Shown: positions 56,800 through 64,000 of the stretch, in pieces
Layout: every line of letters starts with the position of its first letter
How positions within the stretch are numbered: the stretch's first letter is position 1
Program-made: the position numbers and the translations under genes
Notes under the pieces: generated by a model
Databases searched by the model: none
What the model was told of the DNA's origin: nothing
Seen by the model: only the letters and a program-made list of their open reading frames with translations
Source of the DNA: Rariglobus sp041662485
Lineage (GTDB): Bacteria > Verrucomicrobiota > Verrucomicrobiia > Opitutales > Opitutaceae
DNA length: 64,000 nt
Direction of reading: 5' to 3'
NCBI GenBank assembly: GCA_041662485.1
Contig: JBAZSJ010000001.1
Coordinates: forward strand, 1 to 64,000

Positions 56800-58490
56800 T
56801 CACCGACCTATATCCGGGCGTTCTGGCCAACGTCCTTCTCTTCATCGGGCTGTGGATGATCTCGCCCAAGGTGTCGTGGTCGAAGGGCTCGGTGCGGCTG
56901 CTGGTGGCGGTGACGTTTGTCTTTATCAACGGGCGTTACGTGTGGTGGCGCTTCAGCTCCACCATGATGCCGCTGTCGACCGACCTGGAGTCGCTGTGGA
57001 CGTGGTTCTTCGCGCTCGTGGAGCTCGGGGCGACGGTGGTGCTGACATGGCATTTCCTCGTGTTGATCAAGCCGAGCAACCGCAGCGCCGAGGCCGATCG
57101 CGCCGAGGCCGCCCTGAGGGCGCGCGGGACGGTCAGGGGCGTGGACATCCTGATCCCCACCTACAACGAGCCGGAGGACATTTTAAAGCGCACGATCGAG
57201 GCGGCGATGCGGGTGGATTATCCGGATTTCCAGGTGTGGGTTCTGGACGACGGCAACCGCGAGTGGCTGAAGCGGTTTTGCGACGAAAAGAAAATCGGCT
57301 ACATCGTGCGGGCGGAGCGCAAGGGCTTCAAGGCGGGCAACCTCAACCACGCGCTCAAGGTCACGCACCGTCCGCTGGTGTGCGTGGTGGACGCGGATTT
57401 CGCCCTGGCGCCGAATTTTCTCTGGCGCACGGTGGGGCTGCTCGACGACCCGCGCGTGGCGATCGTGCAGACGCCGCAGATTTTCGACAACCCCGACGCG
57501 ATCCAATACAACCTCCGGGGCGAGAAGGCCTGGCCGGAGGCGCAGGGCATGTTCACCGACGTCCTGCAGTCCGGGCGCGACACCTGGGACAACGCCTTCT
57601 GCTACGGCACGAGCTTCGTGATGAAGCGCGAATGCCTCGAGCAAGCCGGTGGGATTCCGGAGATGACGATTTCGGAGGACATCCACACCACCTACGTGCT
57701 GCTGGACCACGGCTACAAGACGCGGTTCCTGAACGAACGGCTGAGCTCGGGGTTTGCGACGCAGAACATCGGCGAATTCGTAAGGCAGCGCGCGCGCTGG
57801 TGCGCGGGCACGCTGCAATGCTTTTTTGTGGAAAACGGCGTGCTGCGGGCGAAGCGCATCTCGGTCCTGGACCGGATGTTTTTTTTCGACCCGGTGCTTT
57901 ATCACATGGGCACGATCTGGATGTTCTGCCTGCTGATCGCGCCGGCGCTTTACTGGTGGCTGGGGATTTCGCCCTTCCATTCCGATTTCGGGCACCTGCT
58001 CGTGGTGTTCGCCCCGCGGATGCTGCTGAGCATCTACGGCCTCTACTGGCTGAGCAACCGCCGGACGATCCCCTTCGTGGGCGAACTCGGCCGCGTGGTG
58101 GGAATTTTCCACCTGATGTCGGCGATCCTCAAGCTGGTGATCCATCCCTTCCGGCAGACGTTCAACACCACCAACAAGAAACTCGATTCCACCGAAACGC
58201 AGATCTACTGGCACATCATGCGGCCGCATCTCGTGCTGCTGGCGATCACGATCGGCGGGGTGGTGTTCCGGTTTTTGGGGCCGCAGGGAGGCGCGTTTTT
58301 CATGCAGAGCAACGTGGGGCTGATGATCTCGCTCACGGTGTATGTGACATGGCTTTTGTTTTTCGCGTGCCTGCTCTGCGTGCAAAGACCGATCCCCAAC
58401 GGCCTGATGGACACGGTGGGCGCGGTGCGCGAGGGCAGCATCCGCAAGACGGCCGGAGTCCTGCTGGCGCGCATGTTCCAGTGGCGATGA
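56796..58490 (+). CDS. processive family 2 glycosyltransferase (cellulose-synthase-like)
   Basis: A 564-residue membrane enzyme. Two to three N-terminal helices are followed by a cytoplasmic GT2 domain with LIPTYNEP (about 119), VLDDGN, VVDADF (about 198), TPQIFDN, SEDIHT and QRARW (about 330), the D,D,D,QxxRW set of processive beta-glycan synthases, then about five helices. Unlike BcsA it ends without a PilZ domain, so c-di-GMP control through PilZ is not expected. The start is GTG at 56796 with AAGGAG 7 bp upstream and a 4-bp overlap (GTGA) with the adaptor gene. The polymer is unknown. Confidence 0.9.
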   Translation: MITDLYPGVLANVLLFIGLWMISPKVSWSKGSVRLLVAVTFVFINGRYVWWRFSSTMMPLSTDLESLWTWFFALVELGATVVLTWHFLVLIKPSNRSAEADRAEAALRARGTVRGVDILIPTYNEPEDILKRTIEAAMRVDYPDFQVWVLDDGNREWLKRFCDEKKIGYIVRAERKGFKAGNLNHALKVTHRPLVCVVDADFALAPNFLWRTVGLLDDPRVAIVQTPQIFDNPDAIQYNLRGEKAWPEAQGMFTDVLQSGRDTWDNAFCYGTSFVMKRECLEQAGGIPEMTISEDIHTTYVLLDHGYKTRFLNERLSSGFATQNIGEFVRQRARWCAGTLQCFFVENGVLRAKRISVLDRMFFFDPVLYHMGTIWMFCLLIAPALYWWLGISPFHSDFGHLLVVFAPRMLLSIYGLYWLSNRRTIPFVGELGRVVGIFHLMSAILKLVIHPFRQTFNTTNKKLDSTETQIYWHIMRPHLVLLAITIGGVVFRFLGPQGGAFFMQSNVGLMISLTVYVTWLLFFACLLCVQRPIPNGLMDTVGAVREGSIRKTAGVLLARMFQWR

Positions 58491-58563
58491 ACAGCCCGCC
58501 CCGGAAATTTTTCAGCCAAACACAAATCAACCGACCGATGTGAAAACCAGGAGAAACAAAACC

Positions 58564-59934
58564 ATGAGAAACACCAAAAACACCAAAGAAACCGAAAGTC
58601 TCCGACCCGCGGGGAGCCGGCTGCTTCAACTGACCCTGGTCGCGGGGTTGGCGCTGGCGGCCCATGGCGCGAAGGCCGGCCTGTTGCAGGACATCTATTC
58701 CGGGACGCTGTCCGCGGACCAGGGCATGACCGTGACCGACCTGAACGCGAAGGCCGCGGATCAGCAGGTGATCACCGAGCAGCGGCGCTACCTGCCGAAG
58801 GTCTCCATCAACGCCCACGAGGGGGCCGTGTATCAGGACGTGCGGAAGAGCGGCAACCCCGTCTTCAAGTCGGGAACGTCCACCTACGGCAACACGCGGG
58901 TGAACGCGGAGCTGGACCAGCCGCTTTACGACCCGACGATCAAGCCCCTGGTCGACGCGGCCAAGGCGCGCCGGCAGCAGGTGCTCAGCCGCGGACGGCA
59001 GACCACGGAATGGCAGACGAGAATGGTCGTCGAAGGGTTCCTGCGCTCGGTGCGTTACCACGCGTTGAGCCAGTCCGCCGACCGCGTCATCGCCCGTCTT
59101 GAGAAAGAGCAGGAGACGGTCACCAAGAGCTACGAGGCGAAAATCGCCACCCTGTCGGACGTCCAGAACGTGGGGCTTGCGCTGGCTTCGATGAAGCGCG
59201 AGCGGAACAACTTCACGCAGCAATTTTATCATGAGCTGTCCACGATGGGCGTGAGCAGCGAAAAGGTGAAGGAGGGCTGGGTGAAGATGAACCCGGAGGC
59301 CAACACGGCCGTTCTCACGGACGTGGTGCCGGACGGCAAGGGACAGCCGGCCGAAATCGAGCGTCTGAAGGCGGAGGCCGCGGAGGCGTCCAACCAGGGC
59401 ATCGCGGCGAAGCGCCGGTCCTGGCCCGTGCTGAGCCTGTATGGCGAATACGGATTCGACAATGCCGGCGGCTCCTCGTTTGGCGGGCCGCGCGACCAGT
59501 CGCTCTACGCGGCCGGAGTCGTCGTGAAATGGGATATTTTCAGCCGGGGCATGAACCGCTCGGAAGCGCGGGAATTCGCCTACCGGAAACAGGCCAAGGA
59601 GGCCGAGCTGAGGGCGATGTCCGCCGACCGGCAGAAGGCGGACGTCTACAGCAAGGAATTCCTGGACCAATCGAACCGCAGCGTGGCCGAGCTTGCCGAC
59701 CTGATGAAACAATACGAGGGGCTGCGGGATTCGTCCGCCCGCGCCTACGAGGCCGGCAAGGACTCCTACATCAACGCGATCACGGCCTACCTCGCCTGCG
59801 AGTCCACCGCGCGCGAGCTGACCAACGCGCAATACGACCGCCTGGTGCAGCAGACGCTTTATTGCGGGCAGACGGCCGGCTGGAACGGCGCGCTTGTCGA
59901 GAAAGTCGACGCGTTGTTCGTGGCTTCGAAGTAA
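58564..59934 (+). CDS. TolC-like outer-membrane efflux/secretion protein
   Basis: A 456-residue protein with a signal peptide (LLQLTLVAGLALAAHGAKAG) and long alternating helices typical of the TolC trimer (for example VVEGFLRSVRYHALSQSADR and EAREFAYRKQAKEAELRAMS), joined by beta strands (WPVLSLYGEYGF, GVVVKWDIFSRG). It is the third gene of the cassette and should form the outer-membrane exit channel for the polymer. The ATG at 58564 follows AGGAG at about 11 bp; an in-frame GTG at 58540 is less likely. A terminator follows. Confidence 0.85.
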   Translation: MRNTKNTKETESLRPAGSRLLQLTLVAGLALAAHGAKAGLLQDIYSGTLSADQGMTVTDLNAKAADQQVITEQRRYLPKVSINAHEGAVYQDVRKSGNPVFKSGTSTYGNTRVNAELDQPLYDPTIKPLVDAAKARRQQVLSRGRQTTEWQTRMVVEGFLRSVRYHALSQSADRVIARLEKEQETVTKSYEAKIATLSDVQNVGLALASMKRERNNFTQQFYHELSTMGVSSEKVKEGWVKMNPEANTAVLTDVVPDGKGQPAEIERLKAEAAEASNQGIAAKRRSWPVLSLYGEYGFDNAGGSSFGGPRDQSLYAAGVVVKWDIFSRGMNRSEAREFAYRKQAKEAELRAMSADRQKADVYSKEFLDQSNRSVAELADLMKQYEGLRDSSARAYEAGKDSYINAITAYLACESTARELTNAQYDRLVQQTLYCGQTAGWNGALVEKVDALFVASK

Positions 59935-59959
59935 GCGGGGCCGCTTCTTTAAAAAATCG

Positions 59960-60002
59960 GCGGGGATGTGAGTCTCGGGTGAGGCGCATGTCCCCGCTTT
60001 TT
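59960..60002 (+). terminator. rho-independent terminator of the exopolysaccharide cassette
   Basis: GCGGGGA (59960-59966) and TCCCCGC (59991-59997) form the base of a hairpin, followed by TTTTT. It lies 25 bp past the stop codon of the TolC-like gene. Confidence 0.8.
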
Positions 60003-60065
60003 GTTAAACGCGAAACGGGCGGGCGGAGCTTGAAACCCGCGCCGGCGGCCGATGGGATGCCGGTC

Positions 60066-60875
60066 ATGAGCGAAACCCCCGTTGCGGTCGATGAAGAGCT
60101 GGTCCGGTTTTTGGCCGCGCCGGCGCCGCGCGTTGTGCCGACGACGCTCAGGCAGGCGGCGTTGAGGGATTCAGGTTCACTGCTGCTGGCGCTTTTTGGG
60201 GCGATTTTTCTGACGATGGGGCTGTTCTTTGCGAATGCCTTTCTGCCGTGGAGACAGCTGGACGAGTGGAGGTTGGCGGCGAGTCAACCGCTGTCGGCCC
60301 AAGGCCGGATTATTTCGGTCGATAAAACGAACATGTCGATCAACAAGGCGCAGGTAATGCGCTACGGCTTTAAGTTTCAAACGGCACGGGCGGAAACAAT
60401 ACGAGGCGACTGTTTCACCACGGGCCGGAGATGGTCGGAAGGTTCTGCGGTGAGCGTGCGCTACAATCCGGCCGAGCCCGCGCTGGCCTGCCCCGAGGGG
60501 GCGCGTCTGAGTCAGGGCGGTCTGGGCGGCGCATTCGTGCTGATTTTTCCGCTGGTTGGCGGGGGTATCATCTTCTGGGTTATCCGATCGCGGAAACGGA
60601 CGGTGTGGTTGTTACAGAACGGAACGCTCGGGGATTTTCGCGTGACGGGCATCGAGGCGACCAATGTGACGATCAACAGGCAGCAACAGTTTAAAGTGAC
60701 GCTGCAGCGGATCGACCAGGCTGATGGGCAGCCGCATGAGGCGCGCTGGCATAAACCTGCGCTGCTCGCGTTCGCGCGGGAGCGCCAGAAAAACGGGCAG
60801 ACGGTTTTCGGGCTCTTCGATCCTGCGAAGCCGAAGAAGGTGCTGATGCCGGAGGCGTGGTCGGCGCGGGGGTGA
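60066..60875 (+). CDS. DUF3592-type membrane protein
   Basis: A 269-residue protein with two transmembrane helices (about 37-60 and 155-175) separated by a beta-rich periplasmic domain (LSAQGRIISVDKTNMSINKA then MRYGFKFQTARAE, GSAVSVRYNPAEPALAC), the layout of DUF3592; a soluble C-terminal beta domain follows. Function unknown. The ATG at 60066 (MSETPVAVDE) was chosen; ATG 60057 is three codons earlier. It follows a terminator, so it is a separate unit. Confidence 0.7.
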   Translation: MSETPVAVDEELVRFLAAPAPRVVPTTLRQAALRDSGSLLLALFGAIFLTMGLFFANAFLPWRQLDEWRLAASQPLSAQGRIISVDKTNMSINKAQVMRYGFKFQTARAETIRGDCFTTGRRWSEGSAVSVRYNPAEPALACPEGARLSQGGLGGAFVLIFPLVGGGIIFWVIRSRKRTVWLLQNGTLGDFRVTGIEATNVTINRQQQFKVTLQRIDQADGQPHEARWHKPALLAFARERQKNGQTVFGLFDPAKPKKVLMPEAWSARG

Positions 60876-60897
60876 GCGGGCGACGCGCGTTTTTCGG

Positions 60898-60923
60898 AAT
60901 CGCGGCGTAAAGCCGCTCCTACA
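60898..60923. repeat. REP-like arm, family A (copy 3, single arm)
   Basis: The sequence AATCGCGGCGTAAAGCCGCTCCTACA (shown here as positions 60898-60923 with GCGGCGTAAAGCCGC at its core) matches the right arm of the family A pair; no left arm precedes it. It lies 22 bp past the stop of the DUF3592 gene. Confidence 0.85.
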
Positions 60924-61157
60924 CAACCACCCCGAAGCACGCGTTTGGGCAGGTGAAGCAGGTCGTTGAGCACGGCGGACGTCATGCCGCTACCGTGAAA
61001 ATTCCCCCTCCCTTGCTCAAGCGCATCGTTTCTCCGACAACATTCGCCCATACGGTTGCCCGCCGCCGCCGAAACCGCGTTACCACCGCCCGTTTTTGCG
61101 GTCTCGTCCGCGGTGCTGCGCGTTGTTCATTCCCCTCGCCACCGCCGGCGCAAACGC

Positions 61158-62420
61158 ATGTGGTTCCTCTTTCTCGGCGTCGCCATCGGTATCGTCCTCT
61201 TTGTCGTGCTCGCCAACTTCAAGCGCAGCGAGCGCAAGGTGGAGTATGACGTCGTCTCCCCCTACGGCGTCGACGACCCCCAGTTTCCCCGCTCCATCGG
61301 CGCCCTCCTTGGCCCGCCGCTTCTTGCGGGCAACACCGTCACCGAGCTCCTCAACGGCGACGCCATCTTCCCGCCCATACTCGACGCCATCAACGGCGCG
61401 CGGGAAACCATCACGTTCGAAACCTTCATCTACTGGTCGGGCGACATCGGCCAGAAATTCGCCGACGCCCTCTCCGCCCGCGCCCGCGCCGGCGTGCGCG
61501 TCCTCATCCTCCTCGACTGGGCCGGCTCCGTGCCCATGAAGCAGGCGCTCATCGACCAGCTCCGCGCCGCCGGCTGCATCGTCCTGCGCTACCATGCGCC
61601 CCGCTGGTATCACCTCGCCCATTTCAACAACCGCACCCACCGCAAAGTCCTCGTGGTCGACGGCCGCATCGGCTTCACCGGCGGCGTGGGCATCGGCGAT
61701 TCCTGGACCGGCGACGCGAAGGATCCGGAGCACTGGCGCGACACCCATTTCAAGGTCGAAGGCCCCGTCGTCGCGCAGATGCAGGCCATCTTCATGGTCA
61801 ACTGGATCAAGGCCCGTTCCACCGTCGAGCACACCGGCGACTTCTTCCCTCCGCTCGTTCACGTCGGAGACCAGTTTGCCCAGATGTTTCACAGCTCGCC
61901 CGACGAAGGCAGCGAAAACATCCGCCTCATGTATCTGCTCTCCATCGCCGCCGCCCGCCGAACGCTCCTCCTCGAGCAGGCCTACTTCGTGCCCGACGAC
62001 CTCGTCACCGCCGCGCTCGTCGAGGCCGCCCGCCGCGGCGTGCGCATCGAGGTGATCCTCCCCGGCGACAAGAACGACAACTCCCAGGTCCGCGCGGCCG
62101 GCCGCGCGCGCTGGGGCCCGCTCCTCAAGGCCGGCGTGAAGATCTACGAATACCAGCCCACCAACCTCCATGCGAAGATCATGGTCGTGGACGGCCTCTG
62201 GTCCTCGGTCGGCTCGACCAATTTCGACAACCGCTCCTTCCGTCTCAACGACGAGGCCAACCTCAACATCTACGACCGCGCCTTCGCCGCGCGGATGACC
62301 CGCACGCTGGAGGCCGACAAAGCCGCCTCCACCGAGATCATCCTCGCCGAGTGGCAGGACCGCGCGCCGTGGATAAAGGCGTCCGACTGGTTCTGGTCCC
62401 TCTTCCGCCAGCAGATGTGA
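61158..62420 (+). CDS. phospholipase D-family cardiolipin synthase-like protein
   Basis: A 420-residue enzyme: N-terminal membrane helix (MWFLFLGVAIGIVLFVVLAN) and two HKD motifs, THRKVLVVDGRIGFTGG (about 158-174) and LHAKIMVVDGLWSSVGSTNF (about 336-355). This pair joins two phosphatidylglycerol molecules, or phosphatidylglycerol and phosphatidylethanolamine, into cardiolipin in the ClsA/B/C group. The ATG at 61158 was chosen just before the membrane helix; an upstream ATG at 61056 adds an Ala/Arg-rich leader without conservation. Confidence 0.88.
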   Translation: MWFLFLGVAIGIVLFVVLANFKRSERKVEYDVVSPYGVDDPQFPRSIGALLGPPLLAGNTVTELLNGDAIFPPILDAINGARETITFETFIYWSGDIGQKFADALSARARAGVRVLILLDWAGSVPMKQALIDQLRAAGCIVLRYHAPRWYHLAHFNNRTHRKVLVVDGRIGFTGGVGIGDSWTGDAKDPEHWRDTHFKVEGPVVAQMQAIFMVNWIKARSTVEHTGDFFPPLVHVGDQFAQMFHSSPDEGSENIRLMYLLSIAAARRTLLLEQAYFVPDDLVTAALVEAARRGVRIEVILPGDKNDNSQVRAAGRARWGPLLKAGVKIYEYQPTNLHAKIMVVDGLWSSVGSTNFDNRSFRLNDEANLNIYDRAFAARMTRTLEADKAASTEIILAEWQDRAPWIKASDWFWSLFRQQM

Positions 62421-62477
62421 GGGGTGCGGCCAGTATGATGTAATATCAAAACATTCGTATCTTTCGGCGGAATTTTA

Positions 62478-62560
62478 GGTAGGGACGGACCGCTGGGCCG
62501 TCCGCTTCGGCTCACGTAAACCGGATGACTTCGCGGCGGGCCCAGCGGTCCCGCCCTACC
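62478..62560. repeat. REP-like doublet, family C (copy 2)
   Basis: Arms GGTAGGGACGGACCGCTGGG... at the left and, inverted, GGTAGGGCGGGACCGCTGGG... at the right. This is copy 1 (41665-41748) in the reverse orientation: the two slightly different arms have swapped sides. The loop (about 30 nt) is only weakly similar. Confidence 0.85.
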
Positions 62561-62623
62561 GACGATCCAAAAGAAAACGTGATACGTCCCACTAAGCATT
62601 TTAAGCACAATTGTGATCGTAAA

Positions 62624-62700
62624 GGAGGTCGGACCTCCCGGTCCGATCCCCGTGGGCTCTCTCGAAAGATCATCATGACGGACCTGGAGGTCCGTCCTCC
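62624..62700. repeat. REP-like doublet, family B (copy 2)
   Basis: The reverse orientation of copy 1 at 10804-10879: the GTCGGACCTCCCGGTCCGAT arm is on the left and GACGGACCTGGAGGTCCGTC on the right, framed by GGAGG and CCTCC. The centre shares TCATGAT and GATCTTT motifs with copy 1. Confidence 0.85.
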
Positions 62701-62757
62701 TCGCAGCCGATCAGCGGCTAGGGCGGTTTAATAAATGTCGTAGCCGCTATAACGACC

Positions 62758-62813
62758 GTAGCCGCGAGCGCCAGCGAGTGGTGGCTCGTCCACTCGCTGG
62801 CGCTCGCGGCTAC
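62758..62813. repeat. long hairpin, family D
   Basis: Arms of 23 bp (62758-62780 and 62791-62813, GTAGCCGCGAGCGCCAGCGA... and its complement) are perfect reverse complements around the 10-nt loop GTGGCTCGTC. There is no T-run after it, so it is more likely a REP-like unit than a terminator. Confidence 0.85.
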
Positions 62814-63024
62814 AGTTATATTTGAACCGCTCTATAGTTTTTCTTAAACCGCACTCATTGTCTGACTTTTGAACAAAAGGAAACGAAGGGAACGAAGGAC
62901 GGAAAAGCCGCGGAGCCGCTTCATTTGCTTCGTTACCTTCTGTAAAATCAAAACCTTCGGCCCGGTCGGAAAAACCGTCGAGCACGGGCTTGCGGTGGAT
63001 GAAGGAACCGGCCACTTTGTGGGC

Positions 63025-63255
63025 ATGCCGAAACTCGACCGCATCACCTTCGACTCCTCAGTCATGGGCGGCAAACCGTGCATTCGCGGTCTGCGCGTGA
63101 CCGTGGGAACGCTGGTCGGTCTTTTCGCCTCCGGTAAAACGCGCGAAGATATTCTCGGGCTTTATCCCTACCTCGAAGCCGCCGATCTTGACGCCGCGCT
63201 GACCTATGCCGCGTGGCGTTCCGAAGAACAGGACGTCGCCGTTTCGGTGGCATGA
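63025..63255 (+). CDS. DUF433 antitoxin-like protein
   Basis: A 76-residue protein: ITFDSSVMGGKPCIRGLRVT and VGTLVGLFASGKTREDILGL followed by YPYLEAADLDAALTYAAW are the DUF433 pattern (a small winged-helix-like domain). In many genomes DUF433 genes precede PIN-like DUF5615 genes as antitoxins. The ATG at 63025 was chosen; an upstream in-frame ORF from 62869 is basic and unconserved. Its stop overlaps the next gene's start (ATGA). Confidence 0.88.
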   Translation: MPKLDRITFDSSVMGGKPCIRGLRVTVGTLVGLFASGKTREDILGLYPYLEAADLDAALTYAAWRSEEQDVAVSVA

Positions 63256-63617
63256 GAATCTTGGTGGACATGAATCTCAGCCCGGCGTGGGTGGACACCC
63301 TGCGCGCCGCCGGCTGGGAAACGGTTCACTGGAGCACGACGGGCGATGCGCGCGCTCCCGATACGGTCATTTTCTCGTTTGCCCGTGAACACCATTGGAC
63401 CGTGTTCACCAACGATCTTGATTTCGGAACGTTGCTGGCCCACGCCCGCACGGGAGCGCCGAGTGTGTTTCAGCTTCGGGCGCAGGATTTGACCCCTGCG
63501 CACCTCGCTCCGCTGGTCATCAAAACCCTCCGGCGCTTCGCCGCCGAGCTTGAGGCTGGCGCCTTGGTGACGGTTGACGAACAACGCCAGCGTGTGCGCC
63601 TGCTGCCGTTGACGTAA
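63252..63617 (+). CDS. DUF5615 PIN-like toxin
   Basis: A 121-residue protein with MRILVDMNLSPAWVDTLRAA (acidic Asp6), the TTGDARAPDTVIFSFAREHH segment and VFTNDLDFGTLL with two further Asp residues, as in the DUF5615/Mut7-C PIN-like RNase fold. It is translated from an ATGA overlap with the DUF433 gene, a typical type II toxin-antitoxin arrangement with the antitoxin first. RNase activity is inferred from the fold. Confidence 0.88.
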   Translation: MRILVDMNLSPAWVDTLRAAGWETVHWSTTGDARAPDTVIFSFAREHHWTVFTNDLDFGTLLAHARTGAPSVFQLRAQDLTPAHLAPLVIKTLRRFAAELEAGALVTVDEQRQRVRLLPLT

Positions 63618-63648
63618 CGCGGAAGTTCAACGCGAAGGCCGGAAAGCC

Positions 63649-64000
63649 TCACACCTTGAGTCCCGCCGCCTTGGCCAAAGCGGCCTGCCGCTTGTCGAAT
63701 GTCCAGAACTCCGCCGCGCCCAGCACCAGCGCCGTCGCGACGTGCAGGATATCCAGGCTGCGCGTGCCCAGTTTGTCCGAATGGGATGCGCTCAACCGCT
63801 CGGCCTCCATCATGATCTCGCTCAAGACCGGATTGGCCGGCGCATAAATCCCTCCGGCGGCGTCCGCCAGAAAAGCATTCAGCGCCATGTCGCGCTGAAC
63901 GCCCGTGATCTCGCCGCGAAACACCCGCAGCCGCAGCGCGTTTCTCAGCTCCAGTTGATGAAGCCAGATCAACGGCAGCGGCTCCCGCGCGCGCGTCATG
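63649..64000 (-). CDS. PIN-domain (VapC-like) toxin, cut by the window end
   Basis: At least 117 codons of a PIN-domain protein; the N-terminus with the first catalytic Asp lies beyond position 64000. Visible are PLIWLHQLELRNALRLRVFR and the C-terminal DILHVATALVLGAAEFWTFD, where DxLHVATA and the FDKRQAALAKAAGLKV ending are characteristic of VapC. The ATG at 63997-63999 is internal. Its antitoxin, if present, is outside the window. It is convergent with the DUF5615 gene. Confidence 0.85.
   Translation of the reverse strand, partial: MTRAREPLPLIWLHQLELRNALRLRVFRGEITGVQRDMALNAFLADAAGGIYAPANPVLSEIMMEAERLSASHSDKLGTRSLDILHVATALVLGAAEFWTFDKRQAALAKAAGLKV

Larger units (their letters stand above)
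62421..63024. other. gene-free stretch packed with repeats
   Basis: About 600 bp between the cardiolipin synthase gene and the toxin-antitoxin pair, without a convincing gene. It contains copies of repeat families C, B and D in 340 bp. The remaining part (62820-63024) has no recognised feature. The repeat cluster marks the boundary to the accessory toxin genes. Confidence 0.7.

Noticed and set aside
62478..62813. CRISPR array
   Set aside because: The repeats are inverted pairs of different families with no regular direct repeats or spacers and no cas genes.

Overview
The window looks like chromosomal DNA from a GC-rich Gram-negative bacterium, most likely Verrucomicrobiota (class Opitutia, Opitutaceae-like). 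This placement is inferred from the DUF5069 protein, the atpBEFHAGDC operon with a very short delta subunit, the many outer-membrane or periplasmic proteins and the dense palindromic intergenic repeats. No 16S or marker-gene search was possible. Most of the window is core genome; accessory features lie mainly at the two ends and around 44-46 kb and 54 kb. I saw no rRNA, tRNA, CRISPR array or transposase gene.

Region 1 (1-10.7 kb, minus strand) holds a DUF5069 gene and a tightly packed six-gene operon: ECF sigma factor, membrane-anchored putative anti-sigma protein, exported protein of unknown family, CsgG-like lipoprotein-type protein, then two tandemly duplicated exported proteins of about 1,120 residues that combine CsgG-like, helical-repeat and propeller-like parts. 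I recognise no described system with this make-up; it is the best candidate for an undescribed one.

Region 2 (10.9-24.3 kb, minus strand) is a glutamate synthase locus with two different full-length GltB large subunits around a single GltD, plus an exported HEAT-like protein, followed upstream by a CxxS glutaredoxin-like protein.

Region 3 (24.5-39.2 kb, plus strand) is housekeeping: DUF486 membrane protein, recA, mnmE-mnmG, phoB-phoR with a possible Pho box, trmB and the complete F1Fo ATP synthase operon.

Region 4 (39.4-44.4 kb, minus strand) carries a membrane-anchored methyltransferase, an exported thioredoxin, a membrane protein, dnaN, pssA and a solitary RelE/ParE-like toxin-fold protein.

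Region 5 (44.5-54.1 kb) holds a solute-binding-protein/permease fusion with a second permease, a DUF2007 protein, a four-PAS PP2C phosphatase, an outer-membrane beta-barrel protein, a split ThrE-type exporter and pdxH. The fusion gene carries a 72-bp perfect inverted repeat in frame inside its linker.

Region 6 (54.2-64 kb) holds a small HTH gene bracketed by near-identical palindromes, a YkgJ-type cysteine-cluster protein, a three-gene exopolysaccharide synthesis and export cassette (HlyD adaptor, processive GT2 synthase, TolC-like protein), a DUF3592 protein, a phospholipase D-type cardiolipin synthase, a cluster of three repeat families, a DUF433/DUF5615 toxin-antitoxin pair and a PIN toxin cut by the window edge.

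At least six types of REP-like inverted repeat occur. Three of them have more than one copy here (108, 39254 and 60898; 10804 and 62624; 41665 and 62478). No mobilising transposase lies in the window.
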